Source of the DNA: a virus | Reading direction: 5' to 3' (one strand) | IMG/VR virus record: IMGVR_UViG_3300031539_000232 | Span: 1-28,626 of that record | DNA length: 28,626 nt | Shown here: positions 21,320-28,626 of the stretch, piece by piece | How the letters are laid out: each line of letters opens with the position of its first letter | Numbering within the stretch: the first letter of the stretch is position 1 | Translations under genes and position numbers: made by a program | Notes under the pieces: generated by a model | Database searches by the model: none | What the model saw: only the letters and a program-made list of their open reading frames with translations | What the model was told of the DNA's origin: nothing

Positions 21320-21348
21320 ATTATAACGGTTGTCCAAAAATTTGTCAA
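21320..21348 (-). promoter_or_regulatory. Consensus sigma70 promoter of the small RNA
   Basis: TTGACA (21348-21343), a 17-base spacer and TATAAT (21325-21320) on the minus strand: both hexamers perfect with optimal spacing. It points into the intergenic region, away from the RuvC-like gene that ends just upstream at 21393. Confidence 0.88.
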
Positions 21349-21392
21349 GCTTTATTTTCACCTTTTTTTGAATTTGTTTGATATAAGTCAAG

Positions 21393-22139
21393 TTATTCTC
21401 GTAATTGATCAATTATTGTACTAAATTCATTGTCCGTATCACATACCTGTGAAGCACTATGGTACATGACTACACTATCATTTATATCTTCTAGCGGCTT
21501 AGGAACCTTCTTCAACCCAAATACCACTTCTTGTTGATCCCGTAAGAAATTAACCCAGTCTGTTTGAATCGAATCATTCTCTGTAAGTGCCTTGTAGATA
21601 TCGTGCTTCTTAAAACTACCACCGGCTACACCTTCGTTGTTACGATATTCAACCTTTATAACTTTCTTACCTTTATAAATTGGATCATATGTTAATTTAG
21701 CTGCCATCTTTTTTACAGTTGATGGTGAAAGTACCACAAGCTCTGTATTAGATCTGGTAAATAAGTTCCGCCTAACAAGAGTACCGAATGTGACTAGGTC
21801 AATCAACGGACCAGCATTAGATGAAAAACTGTAACCCTCTATAAGAATAATGGTACTATACCCTGAATCGCAGTTGGTGTCAATTAATTTTCTGATAAGG
21901 TTAGCAGTACGTTGAAATGTTTCTAGCTTATTGATTTCTAATTGTGCATAATTTTTTTCATTGTTATAGCTCGTATCAATGGTAGTTATATCACAAAATT
22001 CAGAGGCACGTTCGAACCACCCATTGAGAGCTTGTTTTTTAGTCAATGATATACTGGCAGCAACTATGGAAAAGAGCTTTCCATTAATAGTGAGTGCCGT
22101 GCTTATGAGTGAGGGGTCTATTGTAATTATGTTAATCAT
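21393..22139 (-). CDS. RuvC-like Holliday-junction resolvase/nuclease
   Basis: 248 residues, RNase H-like fold. IITIDPSLISTAL (4-16) supplies Asp8, ILIEGYSFSSNAGPLIDL (98-115) supplies Glu101, and LEDINDSVVM (216-225) supplies the C-terminal acidic pair (Asp218, Asp221). This spacing is that of RuvC-type crossover-junction endonucleases. T4 itself uses the unrelated endonuclease VII (gp49), so this would be a functional replacement for debranching before packaging. CATAAATA ends 4 bases before the ATG and there is no Shine-Dalgarno site; since Asp8 needs this N-terminus, the start is fixed and the message is probably leaderless and late. Confidence 0.75.
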   Translation of the reverse strand: MINIITIDPSLISTALTINGKLFSIVAASISLTKKQALNGWFERASEFCDITTIDTSYNNEKNYAQLEINKLETFQRTANLIRKLIDTNCDSGYSTIILIEGYSFSSNAGPLIDLVTFGTLVRRNLFTRSNTELVVLSPSTVKKMAAKLTYDPIYKGKKVIKVEYRNNEGVAGGSFKKHDIYKALTENDSIQTDWVNFLRDQQEVVFGLKKVPKPLEDINDSVVMYHSASQVCDTDNEFSTIIDQLRE

Positions 22140-22143
22140 ACCC

Positions 22144-22151
22144 TATTTATG
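22144..22151 (-). promoter_or_regulatory. Late promoter motif CATAAATA, 4 bases before ATG
   Basis: CATAAATA (22151-22144 on the minus strand), followed by GGGT and the ATG at 22139. The GGG is too close to the ATG to act as a ribosome-binding site. Confidence 0.55.
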
Positions 22152-22159
22152 GGTATTTT

Positions 22160-22507
22160 TCAGTAATGAACTACAGCTACAGCAAGTCCATGTTCGTGGG
22201 CTACGTTGATCATATTCATTGTTCCACGTGAATCACCATCCCAATATGCCAATAATCCATCAGCAAACTCAGCCATTTTCTTATTTCTAATATACCCGGC
22301 AGATTTACCAAACTTATTCCAGTTTGCTGGGAACTCATGATATAATATACCATTCCTAATAGCCCAGTTCTTTCCAAATGTATCAGGGCCTTTAGCTAAA
22401 CCTGTAACAATTTCAAGTTCTTCGTAGTTTGCATGAATTATATTCAAGTCGTGGTAGACGCGGGGTTCATCGTTGTATAACCGACCACCAGCGACAATTA
22501 GTTTCAA
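22160..22507 (-). CDS. SLOG-superfamily protein (DUF2493/YspA-like)
   Basis: 115 residues. MKLIVAGGRLYND at the N-terminus, VTGLAKGPDTFGKNWA (34-49) and KSAGYIRNKKMAEFADGLLAYWDGDSRGT in the middle to C-terminal part are the hallmarks of DUF2493/YspA proteins, a SLOG-type Rossmann fold thought to bind nucleotide-derived ligands. The start is TTG, directly next to the upstream stop, with GGGA 9 bases before it. Function in phages is unknown; roles in sensing or nucleotide metabolism have been proposed for the superfamily. Confidence 0.78.
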   Translation of the reverse strand: MKLIVAGGRLYNDEPRVYHDLNIIHANYEELEIVTGLAKGPDTFGKNWAIRNGILYHEFPANWNKFGKSAGYIRNKKMAEFADGLLAYWDGDSRGTMNMINVAHEHGLAVAVVHY

Positions 22508-22702
22508 TTATATTTTTCCCATAGACATACTTCGTAATTTCATTTCGCGTTCATGTTCTTCACTTACAAATTCACTAACAACCTGTTTTTCAAATGGTGA
22601 CAATTCAAACGCTGTGTGGTAGTTAATACCAGCATGATAATGTGAGAGTATAACACAGTCCTTAACTAAATCCCTAACTTGACCCTCAAAAATGGTCAGC
22701 AA
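22508..22702 (-). CDS. Small protein following the gp26-like gene; start uncertain
   Basis: 64 residues if translation starts at the TTG at 22702 (LTIFEGQVRDLVKDCVILSH ... ELSPFEKQVVSEFVSEEHER). It is helical, with an acidic end. The only strong ribosome-binding site, AGGAGG, overlaps the stop of the upstream gene and lies 19 bases from the TTG. Between them is a 5-bp hairpin (CAATT/AATTG). The frame stays open upstream in the -1 frame relative to the gp26-like gene, back past a TTTTTT run. Possible mechanisms: TTG start, a CTG start at 22699 with the hairpin shortening the spacing, or a frameshift fusion. A tail or baseplate assembly role is suggested by position only. Confidence 0.55.
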   Translation of the reverse strand: MLTIFEGQVRDLVKDCVILSHYHAGINYHTAFELSPFEKQVVSEFVSEEHEREMKLRSMSMGKI

Positions 22703-22725
22703 TTCTTTTAATTGCTCTGTTCCTC

Positions 22726-23688
22726 CTATTCTGAGGGTATCATAAAAAACGTTATAGGATTCAGTAATGTACTTATATTACGTTCATGTGTACAGTCATC
22801 TGATTGACATTTTACATTATACGTGAAATCGGTCCCCCATACAATAAATTCTTTTGATCTTTCCTCTATTTCACGTTTTAATGATAGTGGTAGTTTATTT
22901 GCCCACTCACATATCATATCCCAATCAGTTACATCATCCACTGATAATATCGTAGATGCTATCATAAATGATATAAATTCTTCAAGTACCGTCAAGTCAA
23001 GACTGTTGGTTTGGTTCTGAAATTGGTATGTGGCTACCGCACTATCCATTTTCATTGGGGTTATTTGTAATTTTTGTCCATTTGATAGCGTCAATTGGTA
23101 CTTAGCCAATTCATCTTCGGCCATTTCCACTGTATTATTCTGAACTATACCCCCTAAATCTATAACATATGTCTGCTCATCTGACTGTTTGGCATCAATA
23201 ACAGCTATTTTGGCCTGCACTTGGTCACTAAGTAGTGCCTCTTCTAGTGTAAGGTCTTGGTCTTCTGCCTTCTGCCGTATTTCATCAAAAAATTCAGCCC
23301 GCTTTAAAGTATTTCTAGTGTGTTGTTTATTTTCACATACTGGGCAACGGGTGTGAACCTGATATGATCCACCGTATGATACTATGCGGAGACACGCCAA
23401 TATATAGTCAACATCCTTTCCCAATAACCGTAAAGGTTTTAATATTTGGGGTACACATCGCTTAAACACGCGGTCTATAGCCGTGCCATCAAATAAAAAC
23501 TCAGGTGAACGCAATGTTATCTCATCAATGGAAGTCATAGAAAAAACTTCTACCTCACCATCCACTACGTCACCATCTAATTCACCATCCGTGTAGAATA
23601 GCCCCCTAGATGGTAATCTGAACCGTTTTCCGGGTAATCTAATTTTTGATAGTAATGAATTTTCGGTGCCTGTTTCGTTGTCTGTCAT
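22726..23688 (-). CDS. 26: Baseplate protein of the T4 gp26 family
   Basis: 320 residues. LPSRGLFYTDGEL near residue 25, GEVEVFSMTSIDEITLRSPE (about 44-63), KPLRLLGKDVDYILACLRIVSYGG and a CPVC pair form the pattern of the T4 baseplate protein family (gp26 type). These proteins act in baseplate hub assembly. The size exceeds T4 gp26 (208). TATAAATA lies 29 bases upstream, and GAGGATT serves as ribosome-binding site. The stop is TAG and is part of the AGGAGG sequence before the next gene. It is divergent from the tape-measure-like gene. Confidence 0.72.
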   Translation of the reverse strand: MTDNETGTENSLLSKIRLPGKRFRLPSRGLFYTDGELDGDVVDGEVEVFSMTSIDEITLRSPEFLFDGTAIDRVFKRCVPQILKPLRLLGKDVDYILACLRIVSYGGSYQVHTRCPVCENKQHTRNTLKRAEFFDEIRQKAEDQDLTLEEALLSDQVQAKIAVIDAKQSDEQTYVIDLGGIVQNNTVEMAEDELAKYQLTLSNGQKLQITPMKMDSAVATYQFQNQTNSLDLTVLEEFISFMIASTILSVDDVTDWDMICEWANKLPLSLKREIEERSKEFIVWGTDFTYNVKCQSDDCTHERNISTLLNPITFFMIPSE

Positions 23689-23717
23689 GATTAATCCTCA
23701 AATGTTATACTGTCCAT

Positions 23718-23725
23718 TATTTATA
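23718..23725 (-). promoter_or_regulatory. Late promoter TATAAATA of the gp26-like gene
   Basis: An exact late consensus on the minus strand (23725-23718), 29 bases before the ATG at 23688. It is divergent from the plus-strand late promoter at 23764. Confidence 0.65.
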
Positions 23726-23763
23726 ATAGTCTCAGACATGTGAAACTCACCTTTGTATTGGTA

Positions 23764-23771
23764 TATAAATA
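23764..23771 (+). promoter_or_regulatory. Late promoter TATAAATA of the tail operon
   Basis: An exact late consensus on the plus strand, 27 bases before the ATG at 23799. It would drive the tape-measure-like, gp5-like and possibly gp25 genes. Confidence 0.65.
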
Positions 23772-23798
23772 CAACCATAACATACAGAGTGAGATGAT

Positions 23799-26456
23799 AT
23801 GGTTGACACAGCACAACAAGCACAGGAATATCTTAATATTATTGCTAAGAATACGGGCGAAGCTGTAAAATTACTGGGCGGAACCCCTGCGGGTGGCGGG
23901 TTGACTAATACCCTCTTTAATATTAACAAAGGTGGACAAGACCTAATCCCTACCTTCCGTAAATTATTTCGTGGGTTTAAAAAATTATATGAAGTGTCTT
24001 CTGACGCAGCTAAGGCCCAAGTCTCCCTCACAGACGCACACCTTAAAAAACTCGGAGCCTTGAGTAAATCGAAGAAGGGATTAGATGATTTTATCGACTC
24101 ATTAAAGGAACAAGCCAAAGAGAGTAAGGGTTCAATAAGAGCCTCAGATGCATCAACAAAAACGCTGATTAAATTAGCGGAGATGCAAAGTGCTTATATA
24201 AAGACTGCTAAGAACTTAGATGATGAAAATTTAAGAGTTGTAGAATCTGTGGGTGTACTTAACACCGCAATTAAAAATCAGGCTGAGATACAAATTATTG
24301 GCATGTCTGCTCTTGATGTTTTTGTTAAAAAAATGAGGGAGGGAACAGATAGTGGTATGAGTTTATTCGAAACATTCAATACCAATAAGGATTTACTTAA
24401 GGCTGTAAATGTAGAGCTGGACAACCATGGTGTAACTGCTGGTATTCTAAATGAAGCCTTTCTAGATGCTGGTAATGATATTGATAAATTTACCGATAAT
24501 GTAAATGATGCCGCAATTAAATTTACTAAGAGTACTGACTCCTTTGCTAAACAACAAACAGAAATGATCAGTAAGGAAGCAGAGGCCCTTGACGAACACT
24601 TACGTGAGTTTAACAAACTGAAAAAGGAAATGAAAGACTCTGGTGGTGGTATGATGAGCATGGTGGGTGGTCCAATGGTGAAGATTTTAGAAAAGGTGGC
24701 AGGGGCTGCTATATTTTTTGTTACCCGAATGGGTAATGCGGCATCAGAGTTACATGCATACGCGTTGGATCTAGGGGACGATAAATCGGTTGGTGATTTA
24801 TTAAAATCTTCGTTGTTGACGGGAAACACACCGGAAGCTATAGCTAGATTTGTCGCAAACAATAGAGACGTAATGACATCCCTCACTAAGTCTTCAATGT
24901 TATCAGCAGGTGATGCCGGTGATGTAATTACTCAGTTTGGTAATGTTATACAAAATGCCTTTGGTGCTATTGGTGAAACACAGTTAGATATGGTAAGTAA
25001 AAGTATAACTGCCCTTGCCAATATGGGAGTAGATCCATCCAATATAACAAACTTTAAAAATTATGTAGATGGTATATACGAAATGGCCCGGACTTCAAAT
25101 AAAGCACCCGACGAGCTTTTTAGTGAATTTGCTGATATGGCACAAAACCCTGACTTTCTTGCATATCTTAATACCCTGACTTCTGGTACAGATGCTGTAC
25201 AATTATTAGTAGATGAATTTCAAAATTTACGTATGAGCGTAGGTATGAATGCTGATGAATTTATGAAATATAGGAAACAATTGGCAAGTGAACGTAATAG
25301 AACTGGTGTTGACAGGGTAGTTCAGGGTGTTATGGCGGCGAATCTGGCCGCAGTGTTAGGGATGTCCAAGAAAGAACAAGCTATAATACAGCAAGGTAAA
25401 GCATTCCCCGAATCATATTCCCCAGAACAAATGCAAGAATTTGAAGCAACATATGCAGACATGCAGGTTAGGCTTGCCAATAGGGAAACAACATTACGTA
25501 AGATGGGGATGGATATTGATAGTGTTTCTGCACAAACACAGTTAGAAATATATTCAAGAGAAAGTAATGTAAAAGCAGATTATGCTCTTGCACTACAACA
25601 AAAGTCGGGAGTTCCGAAATCAATACAAGAACAACAAGAGGCACGAATGAAGGCGGCTGGAAAGGGCCCAGAAGAGATAATGAAAACAACTGCCTTTATT
25701 AAAGAGATAATTGCAGGGTTAGCTAAAAACCCACTAGGGCCAGTGGCCTTGGCAGCATATGTTGACGATATTATTGACCAATTTAAACTGAATGTTGATG
25801 CAGACTTATTAATGCAACAGATTAAAGATTTCTCCCCCGAGGGTAGTGACACTTTATTTGCTGGTATAGCTGGCGCAACTGGAGCGGTAGTAGATGGACT
25901 GGGTAAAGTCGGCCTTGCTTCACTGGACCTAGCCAGAAAGATGGGGTGGATTACAACCGGTGTAGAGCCGGGTGTAACGACAATAACGGATGAAGAGACG
26001 GCAGCGATCCAGAGGGCCGCTGTTGATGGGATTGTGCACGAGTGGCTCCCGGAAATGACATATATCAGGGGTGAAGACGCTACCTACGACTCTAAAATGA
26101 GCCGATCAAAACAACACCAAGATGAAAGTTTTATACGAGAGAGTGCCCTAACCGCTTATAAGCAGGGCATGGGGGACCCGGAACTCACTGGGAAAATGAT
26201 GCAAAGACTAATGGATGCACGGCTTAACGATATGCGGGCAGAGAAGGAAAAAATAGATAGGCTACAGGAAAATATGGGGGAAGATACGAGTAGAGCGGAA
26301 GCAAGGGAAGCTAGGAAGATAATCCTTATGAAGGAACAACTGGCAGAGAGTCAAAAAATGCGTAAAGCTGTTGAGAATCCGGGGGAGCCTTCTTTATTGA
26401 TAACGGCCGGGAGTCACAATCAGAAACCTCTTAGGGGTAGGGAAGAAAATATATAA
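23799..26456 (+). CDS. Probable tail tape-measure protein
   Basis: 885 residues, largely helical, the longest protein in the window. It has a short hydrophobic segment near residues 300-320 (EKVAGAAIFFVTRMG) and long regions of low-complexity helix. The C-terminal ~100 residues are strongly charged coiled coil (MRAEKEKIDRLQENMGEDTS). Size, helix content and position before the gp5-like gene and divergent from gp26 fit a tape-measure protein (gp29 role), which sets tail length and is ejected through the tube. No catalytic motif is visible. GAG-type weak ribosome-binding site. Its stop overlaps the next start by one base. Confidence 0.55.
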   Translation: MVDTAQQAQEYLNIIAKNTGEAVKLLGGTPAGGGLTNTLFNINKGGQDLIPTFRKLFRGFKKLYEVSSDAAKAQVSLTDAHLKKLGALSKSKKGLDDFIDSLKEQAKESKGSIRASDASTKTLIKLAEMQSAYIKTAKNLDDENLRVVESVGVLNTAIKNQAEIQIIGMSALDVFVKKMREGTDSGMSLFETFNTNKDLLKAVNVELDNHGVTAGILNEAFLDAGNDIDKFTDNVNDAAIKFTKSTDSFAKQQTEMISKEAEALDEHLREFNKLKKEMKDSGGGMMSMVGGPMVKILEKVAGAAIFFVTRMGNAASELHAYALDLGDDKSVGDLLKSSLLTGNTPEAIARFVANNRDVMTSLTKSSMLSAGDAGDVITQFGNVIQNAFGAIGETQLDMVSKSITALANMGVDPSNITNFKNYVDGIYEMARTSNKAPDELFSEFADMAQNPDFLAYLNTLTSGTDAVQLLVDEFQNLRMSVGMNADEFMKYRKQLASERNRTGVDRVVQGVMAANLAAVLGMSKKEQAIIQQGKAFPESYSPEQMQEFEATYADMQVRLANRETTLRKMGMDIDSVSAQTQLEIYSRESNVKADYALALQQKSGVPKSIQEQQEARMKAAGKGPEEIMKTTAFIKEIIAGLAKNPLGPVALAAYVDDIIDQFKLNVDADLLMQQIKDFSPEGSDTLFAGIAGATGAVVDGLGKVGLASLDLARKMGWITTGVEPGVTTITDEETAAIQRAAVDGIVHEWLPEMTYIRGEDATYDSKMSRSKQHQDESFIRESALTAYKQGMGDPELTGKMMQRLMDARLNDMRAEKEKIDRLQENMGEDTSRAEAREARKIILMKEQLAESQKMRKAVENPGEPSLLITAGSHNQKPLRGREENI

Positions 26457-28132
26457 TGGATAGGTCAATAAATGGATTAGTGAATGATTTTATTGATGAT
26501 AATTCAGAGAATGGTGATAAAACTCATATAGCCGATTTGATATCTATTGGTATTGTTGTGGATAATGATGATCCCCTCCAACAGGGCCGACTTCGAATTT
26601 TCTGTCCAGCATATAACGATAACCCTAAAAAATTACTCCATTTAACATGGTCGGCGTATGTTTCCCCGGTTGGTGGTGTTATTAGTCAAGATAACTTTGC
26701 ACGAGGTCACATACCGGGTACTGAATTCACAACCGGTCCCGTACACTATGGGTTCTGGGCTATTCCGGAAATTGGTGCACATGCTTTAGTTGCTTGCATT
26801 AATGGTGACCCCCGACGCCGCGTGTGGTTAGGGTGTTTACCTAGTCACCAAGAGACACATACCATTGGTAATGGTAGATTCAAGCACACTGGTGGTGGTG
26901 TAGATGGCCCACAATCATCAACGGGTGGACCAATTGAGCCCGCATCCACTAAATTAAAAGAAGCATTTAATGGTGAGATCACTGCAAGTGAGTGGAAAAC
27001 CCGAGGAGCCGATTACCAAATTACATCAGTTACTGAAGCACCGTCTCCTAATAAGAGTGTGTATATAGATGATGATTTAGAAACCATAGTTGAAAATGAG
27101 GAAGATGAGTGGGTCAAAGAAATTCTGGGAGAAGGTGGCTATGACTGGAGTGGCTATAAAAACCTAGGATCATTTTTAGCATCAAGGGTATTCTCTTGGT
27201 CAACCCCCGGGTTCCATTCTATTTCTATGGACGACCGACCATTCAACTCCCGTATTAGAATAAGAACAACGGGTGGAAGTCAAATAATATTAGATGATAC
27301 CAATGAACGGATATATTTCTCAACCAGTGGTGGTAAAAGCTGGATTGAAATGGACGCCGCTGGTAACATTGATATGTTTGCTGAACGTAGACTGTCTATA
27401 CACGCTGAGAAGGATTTAAACTTCACCTCTGGTGAGTCCATACGTCTCAAGGCTGATAAGTATATTTCAATGTATGCTGGCACAGAAGATGGGCAGACTC
27501 CTCTGAATGATCTAGTACCTGATGGTGATATTCGTATACAATCAAGTAATGATATGCATGTATTAGTGGGAGGTAATTTACAGGCTAATGTGGGTCTTGA
27601 TTTTGCGGCCACTTTCGGGTCTAATCTAGCAGTTACCACGACCACTAATTTAACATTTAGGGGCAAAGTAAATATTAGTACAGACGACGACCTCGGAATA
27701 TCAACTTGGGGTAATATCAACCTTGAGGCGAATGACGTAACCTTCACCATTTCGGGAAAGGGAACATCAATTGACCTATTGACTTTATTTCTTGATGATT
27801 TTGTGAAGACATTTAATGCCCATGAACACGTAAATTCTGGTGCTAATTTACTATTAGAAGCCTCCATTCCAATGCCATTCCCTGTAATAATAGTAGTTGC
27901 ACCGGATGAAACTGAACTAGCACCTTGGACAAACAGAGTTCCAGAGCACGAGCCTTGGCCCCGTGTTATGATGCAGGACTCTGATGATACTGTAAACACT
28001 GTTAATGATGGGCCTCTCAATAACGTTGATTGGATTGAGCAGTATGATAATGTGGGTGAAGAAGGCCGAAAGCCTATAGGTAAAATTGAGGGAACTGAGG
28101 AAATTGAGCGAGAGCGTTTCTGGAGAAGGTAA
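26456..28132 (+). CDS. 5: Baseplate hub/spike protein (gp5/VgrG-like) without lysozyme domain
   Basis: 558 residues. Residues ~25-145 form the OB-fold seen in gp5/VgrG proteins (GIVVDNDDPLQQGRLRIFCP, then PEIGAHALVACINGDPRRRVWLGCL). Residues ~270-440 are repeats of a beta-helix type (GGSQIILDDTNERIYFSTSG, DMFAERRLSIHAEKDLNF), the membrane-piercing needle. FNAHEHVN and RVPEHEPWPR near the end are also typical. The lysozyme domain that T4 gp5 carries between these parts is not seen. It forms the trimeric spike below the hub. Translation is coupled to the upstream gene (TAATG). Confidence 0.82.
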   Translation: MDRSINGLVNDFIDDNSENGDKTHIADLISIGIVVDNDDPLQQGRLRIFCPAYNDNPKKLLHLTWSAYVSPVGGVISQDNFARGHIPGTEFTTGPVHYGFWAIPEIGAHALVACINGDPRRRVWLGCLPSHQETHTIGNGRFKHTGGGVDGPQSSTGGPIEPASTKLKEAFNGEITASEWKTRGADYQITSVTEAPSPNKSVYIDDDLETIVENEEDEWVKEILGEGGYDWSGYKNLGSFLASRVFSWSTPGFHSISMDDRPFNSRIRIRTTGGSQIILDDTNERIYFSTSGGKSWIEMDAAGNIDMFAERRLSIHAEKDLNFTSGESIRLKADKYISMYAGTEDGQTPLNDLVPDGDIRIQSSNDMHVLVGGNLQANVGLDFAATFGSNLAVTTTTNLTFRGKVNISTDDDLGISTWGNINLEANDVTFTISGKGTSIDLLTLFLDDFVKTFNAHEHVNSGANLLLEASIPMPFPVIIVVAPDETELAPWTNRVPEHEPWPRVMMQDSDDTVNTVNDGPLNNVDWIEQYDNVGEEGRKPIGKIEGTEEIERERFWRR

Positions 28133-28136
28133 TCCC

Positions 28137-28144
28137 CATAAATA
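28137..28144 (+). promoter_or_regulatory. Late promoter motif CATAAATA before gp25
   Basis: CATAAATA on the plus strand, 21 bases before the ATG at 28166, with an AAAGGG ribosome-binding site between. Confidence 0.5.
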
Positions 28145-28165
28145 TATGAAAGGGTTAAAATTAGC

Positions 28166-28546
28166 ATGACATCAATTTATAGAGGATTTTCCTTTAAAAA
28201 CTGGCAACGGAATAAGTCTTTTATACTTACAGACGTTGAATTAGTTAAGCGGGATCTACTTAATCACATCTTCACTGGAAGGGGTGAGCGGGTTTTTATG
28301 CGTCATTGGGGGACAGATATACAGGATTTACTGTTCGAACCGTTTGATCATAATACCATAGTATTGATTTCAGACCAAATACGCGAGGTAATAGATTATG
28401 ATCCACGAGTGGTATTGGATAGTGACGATGACTATAGCGTAATACCATATTACGATGATAGTATTTTAATCATAACTGCTAACTTACGCTACGTGGAATT
28501 GGACCTAAGTGACATACTCGACATACATTTAGAATTTAACGTCTAA
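28166..28546 (+). CDS. 25: Baseplate wedge protein gp25
   Basis: 126 residues (T4 gp25 is 132). YRGFSFKN at the start, a helix with LVKRDLLNHIFTGRGERVFMRHWGTDIQDLLFEP (about 27-60) and the closing beta part match gp25/TssE proteins. The conserved L-F-E-P block lies in the wedge core interface. With two other wedge proteins it forms the universal core bundle of contractile injection systems. AAAGGG ribosome-binding site 11 bases upstream. The next gene begins 23 bases after its stop. Confidence 0.88.
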   Translation: MTSIYRGFSFKNWQRNKSFILTDVELVKRDLLNHIFTGRGERVFMRHWGTDIQDLLFEPFDHNTIVLISDQIREVIDYDPRVVLDSDDDYSVIPYYDDSILIITANLRYVELDLSDILDIHLEFNV

Positions 28547-28556
28547 CAGTACACAG

Positions 28557-28564
28557 GATAAATA
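28557..28564 (+). promoter_or_regulatory. Late promoter motif GATAAATA, 5 bases before ATG
   Basis: GATAAATA on the plus strand, followed by GACTT and the ATG at 28570. A weak AGGA overlaps its 5' end, 11 bases from the ATG, so conventional initiation from an upstream message is also possible. Confidence 0.5.
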
Positions 28565-28569
28565 GACTT

Positions 28570-28626
28570 ATGAGCAGATTTATAAACAAAGCGGAAAATT
28601 GGGAAAGAGCATATGATGCCTTTCAA
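28570..28626 (+). CDS. Partial gene after gp25, possibly a baseplate wedge protein
   Basis: Only the first 19 residues (MSRFINKAENWERAYDAFQ) lie in the window, and the frame is open to the right edge. Following gp25, a gp6-type baseplate wedge protein would be expected in many myoviruses, but too little is seen to identify it. Confidence 0.5.
   Translation, partial: MSRFINKAENWERAYDAFQ

Noticed and set aside
24278-24886. 202-codon minus-strand ORF inside the tape-measure-like gene
   Set aside because: Ser/Leu-rich shadow of a Lys/Glu-rich helical protein.
27280-28167. 295-codon minus-strand ORF
   Set aside because: It lies opposite the beta-helix region of the gp5-like gene and the gap after it; Ser-rich shadow with no family pattern.
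1-28626. Genome-wide reassignment of UAG to an amino acid, suggested by the suppressor tRNA
   Set aside because: All recognisable core genes are full length without internal UAG, and UAG ends three genes (3939, 5731, 22726), one of them within two codons of a second UAG.

Overview
This 28.6 kb AT-rich window comes from a lytic contractile-tailed (myovirus) bacteriophage of the broad T4 superfamily. The evidence is a set of T4-type core proteins recognisable by sequence: portal (gp20), prohead protease (gp21), late sigma factor (gp55), the recombination nuclease pair gp47/gp46, and baseplate proteins of the gp53, gp26, gp5 and gp25 types. The host cannot be named from the sequence. A late-promoter motif (TATAAATA and N-ATAAATA variants) recurs just upstream of genes, as expected for a phage that encodes its own gp55. 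Sigma70-type promoters (TTGACA/TATAAT) mark a second, probably early, class.

Layout. (1) 1-2.5 kb, minus strand: a partial ribbon-helix-helix-like protein, a kinase/APH-like protein, a 43-residue membrane peptide, a glycosyltransferase and a polysaccharide pyruvyl transferase. (2) 2.5-4.0 kb, plus: two paralogous, lysine-rich, probably coiled-coil proteins that look like internal head proteins. (3) 3.9-6.6 kb, minus: nucleoside deoxyribosyltransferase-like and calcineurin-like enzymes, small unknown proteins, a tRNA with a CUA (amber suppressor) anticodon, and a MazG-like pyrophosphohydrolase. (4) 6.7-7.1 kb, plus: an acidic protein sharing a domain with the protein at 2546. (5) 7.1-15.5 kb, minus: a head and baseplate block. 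In transcription order it holds a gp54/48-like protein, gp53-like, hub (gp27-like), portal, a 146-aa protein, three small proteins sharing one N-terminal module, two short proteins, a scaffold-like protein and the protease. It ends at a strong bidirectional terminator. (6) 15.5-19.4 kb, plus: gp55, gp47, gp46. (7) 19.4-23.7 kb, minus: XPD/DinG-type Fe-S helicase, a candidate small RNA with its own consensus promoter and terminator, a RuvC-like resolvase, a SLOG (DUF2493) protein, a small protein without a clear start, and a gp26-type baseplate protein. (8) 23.8 kb to the end, plus: tape-measure-like protein, gp5-like spike/hub, gp25 and the start of the next gene.

The most notable points are: (a) the amber-suppressor tRNA in a genome that still uses UAG as a stop, with one gene whose UAG readthrough would fill the whole gap to the next gene; (b) the untranslated RNA gene at about 21.2-21.3 kb; (c) a set of genes with no Shine-Dalgarno sequence whose promoter places the predicted transcription start at or next to the ATG, suggesting leaderless mRNAs in both the early and late classes; (d) three adjacent genes sharing a nearly identical ~30-residue N-terminal module followed by a (L/I/M)-(T/N)-E site and unrelated C-termini, which fits a capsid-targeting tag cut by the gp21 protease; (e) an annotation puzzle between the gp26-like gene and the 64-residue ORF after it (TTG start, hairpin-assisted CTG start, or frameshift). 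No CRISPR array, integrase, insertion sequence or attachment site was seen. The only intergenic stretch above 300 bases (21065-21392) holds the small RNA, its signals and the helicase promoter.
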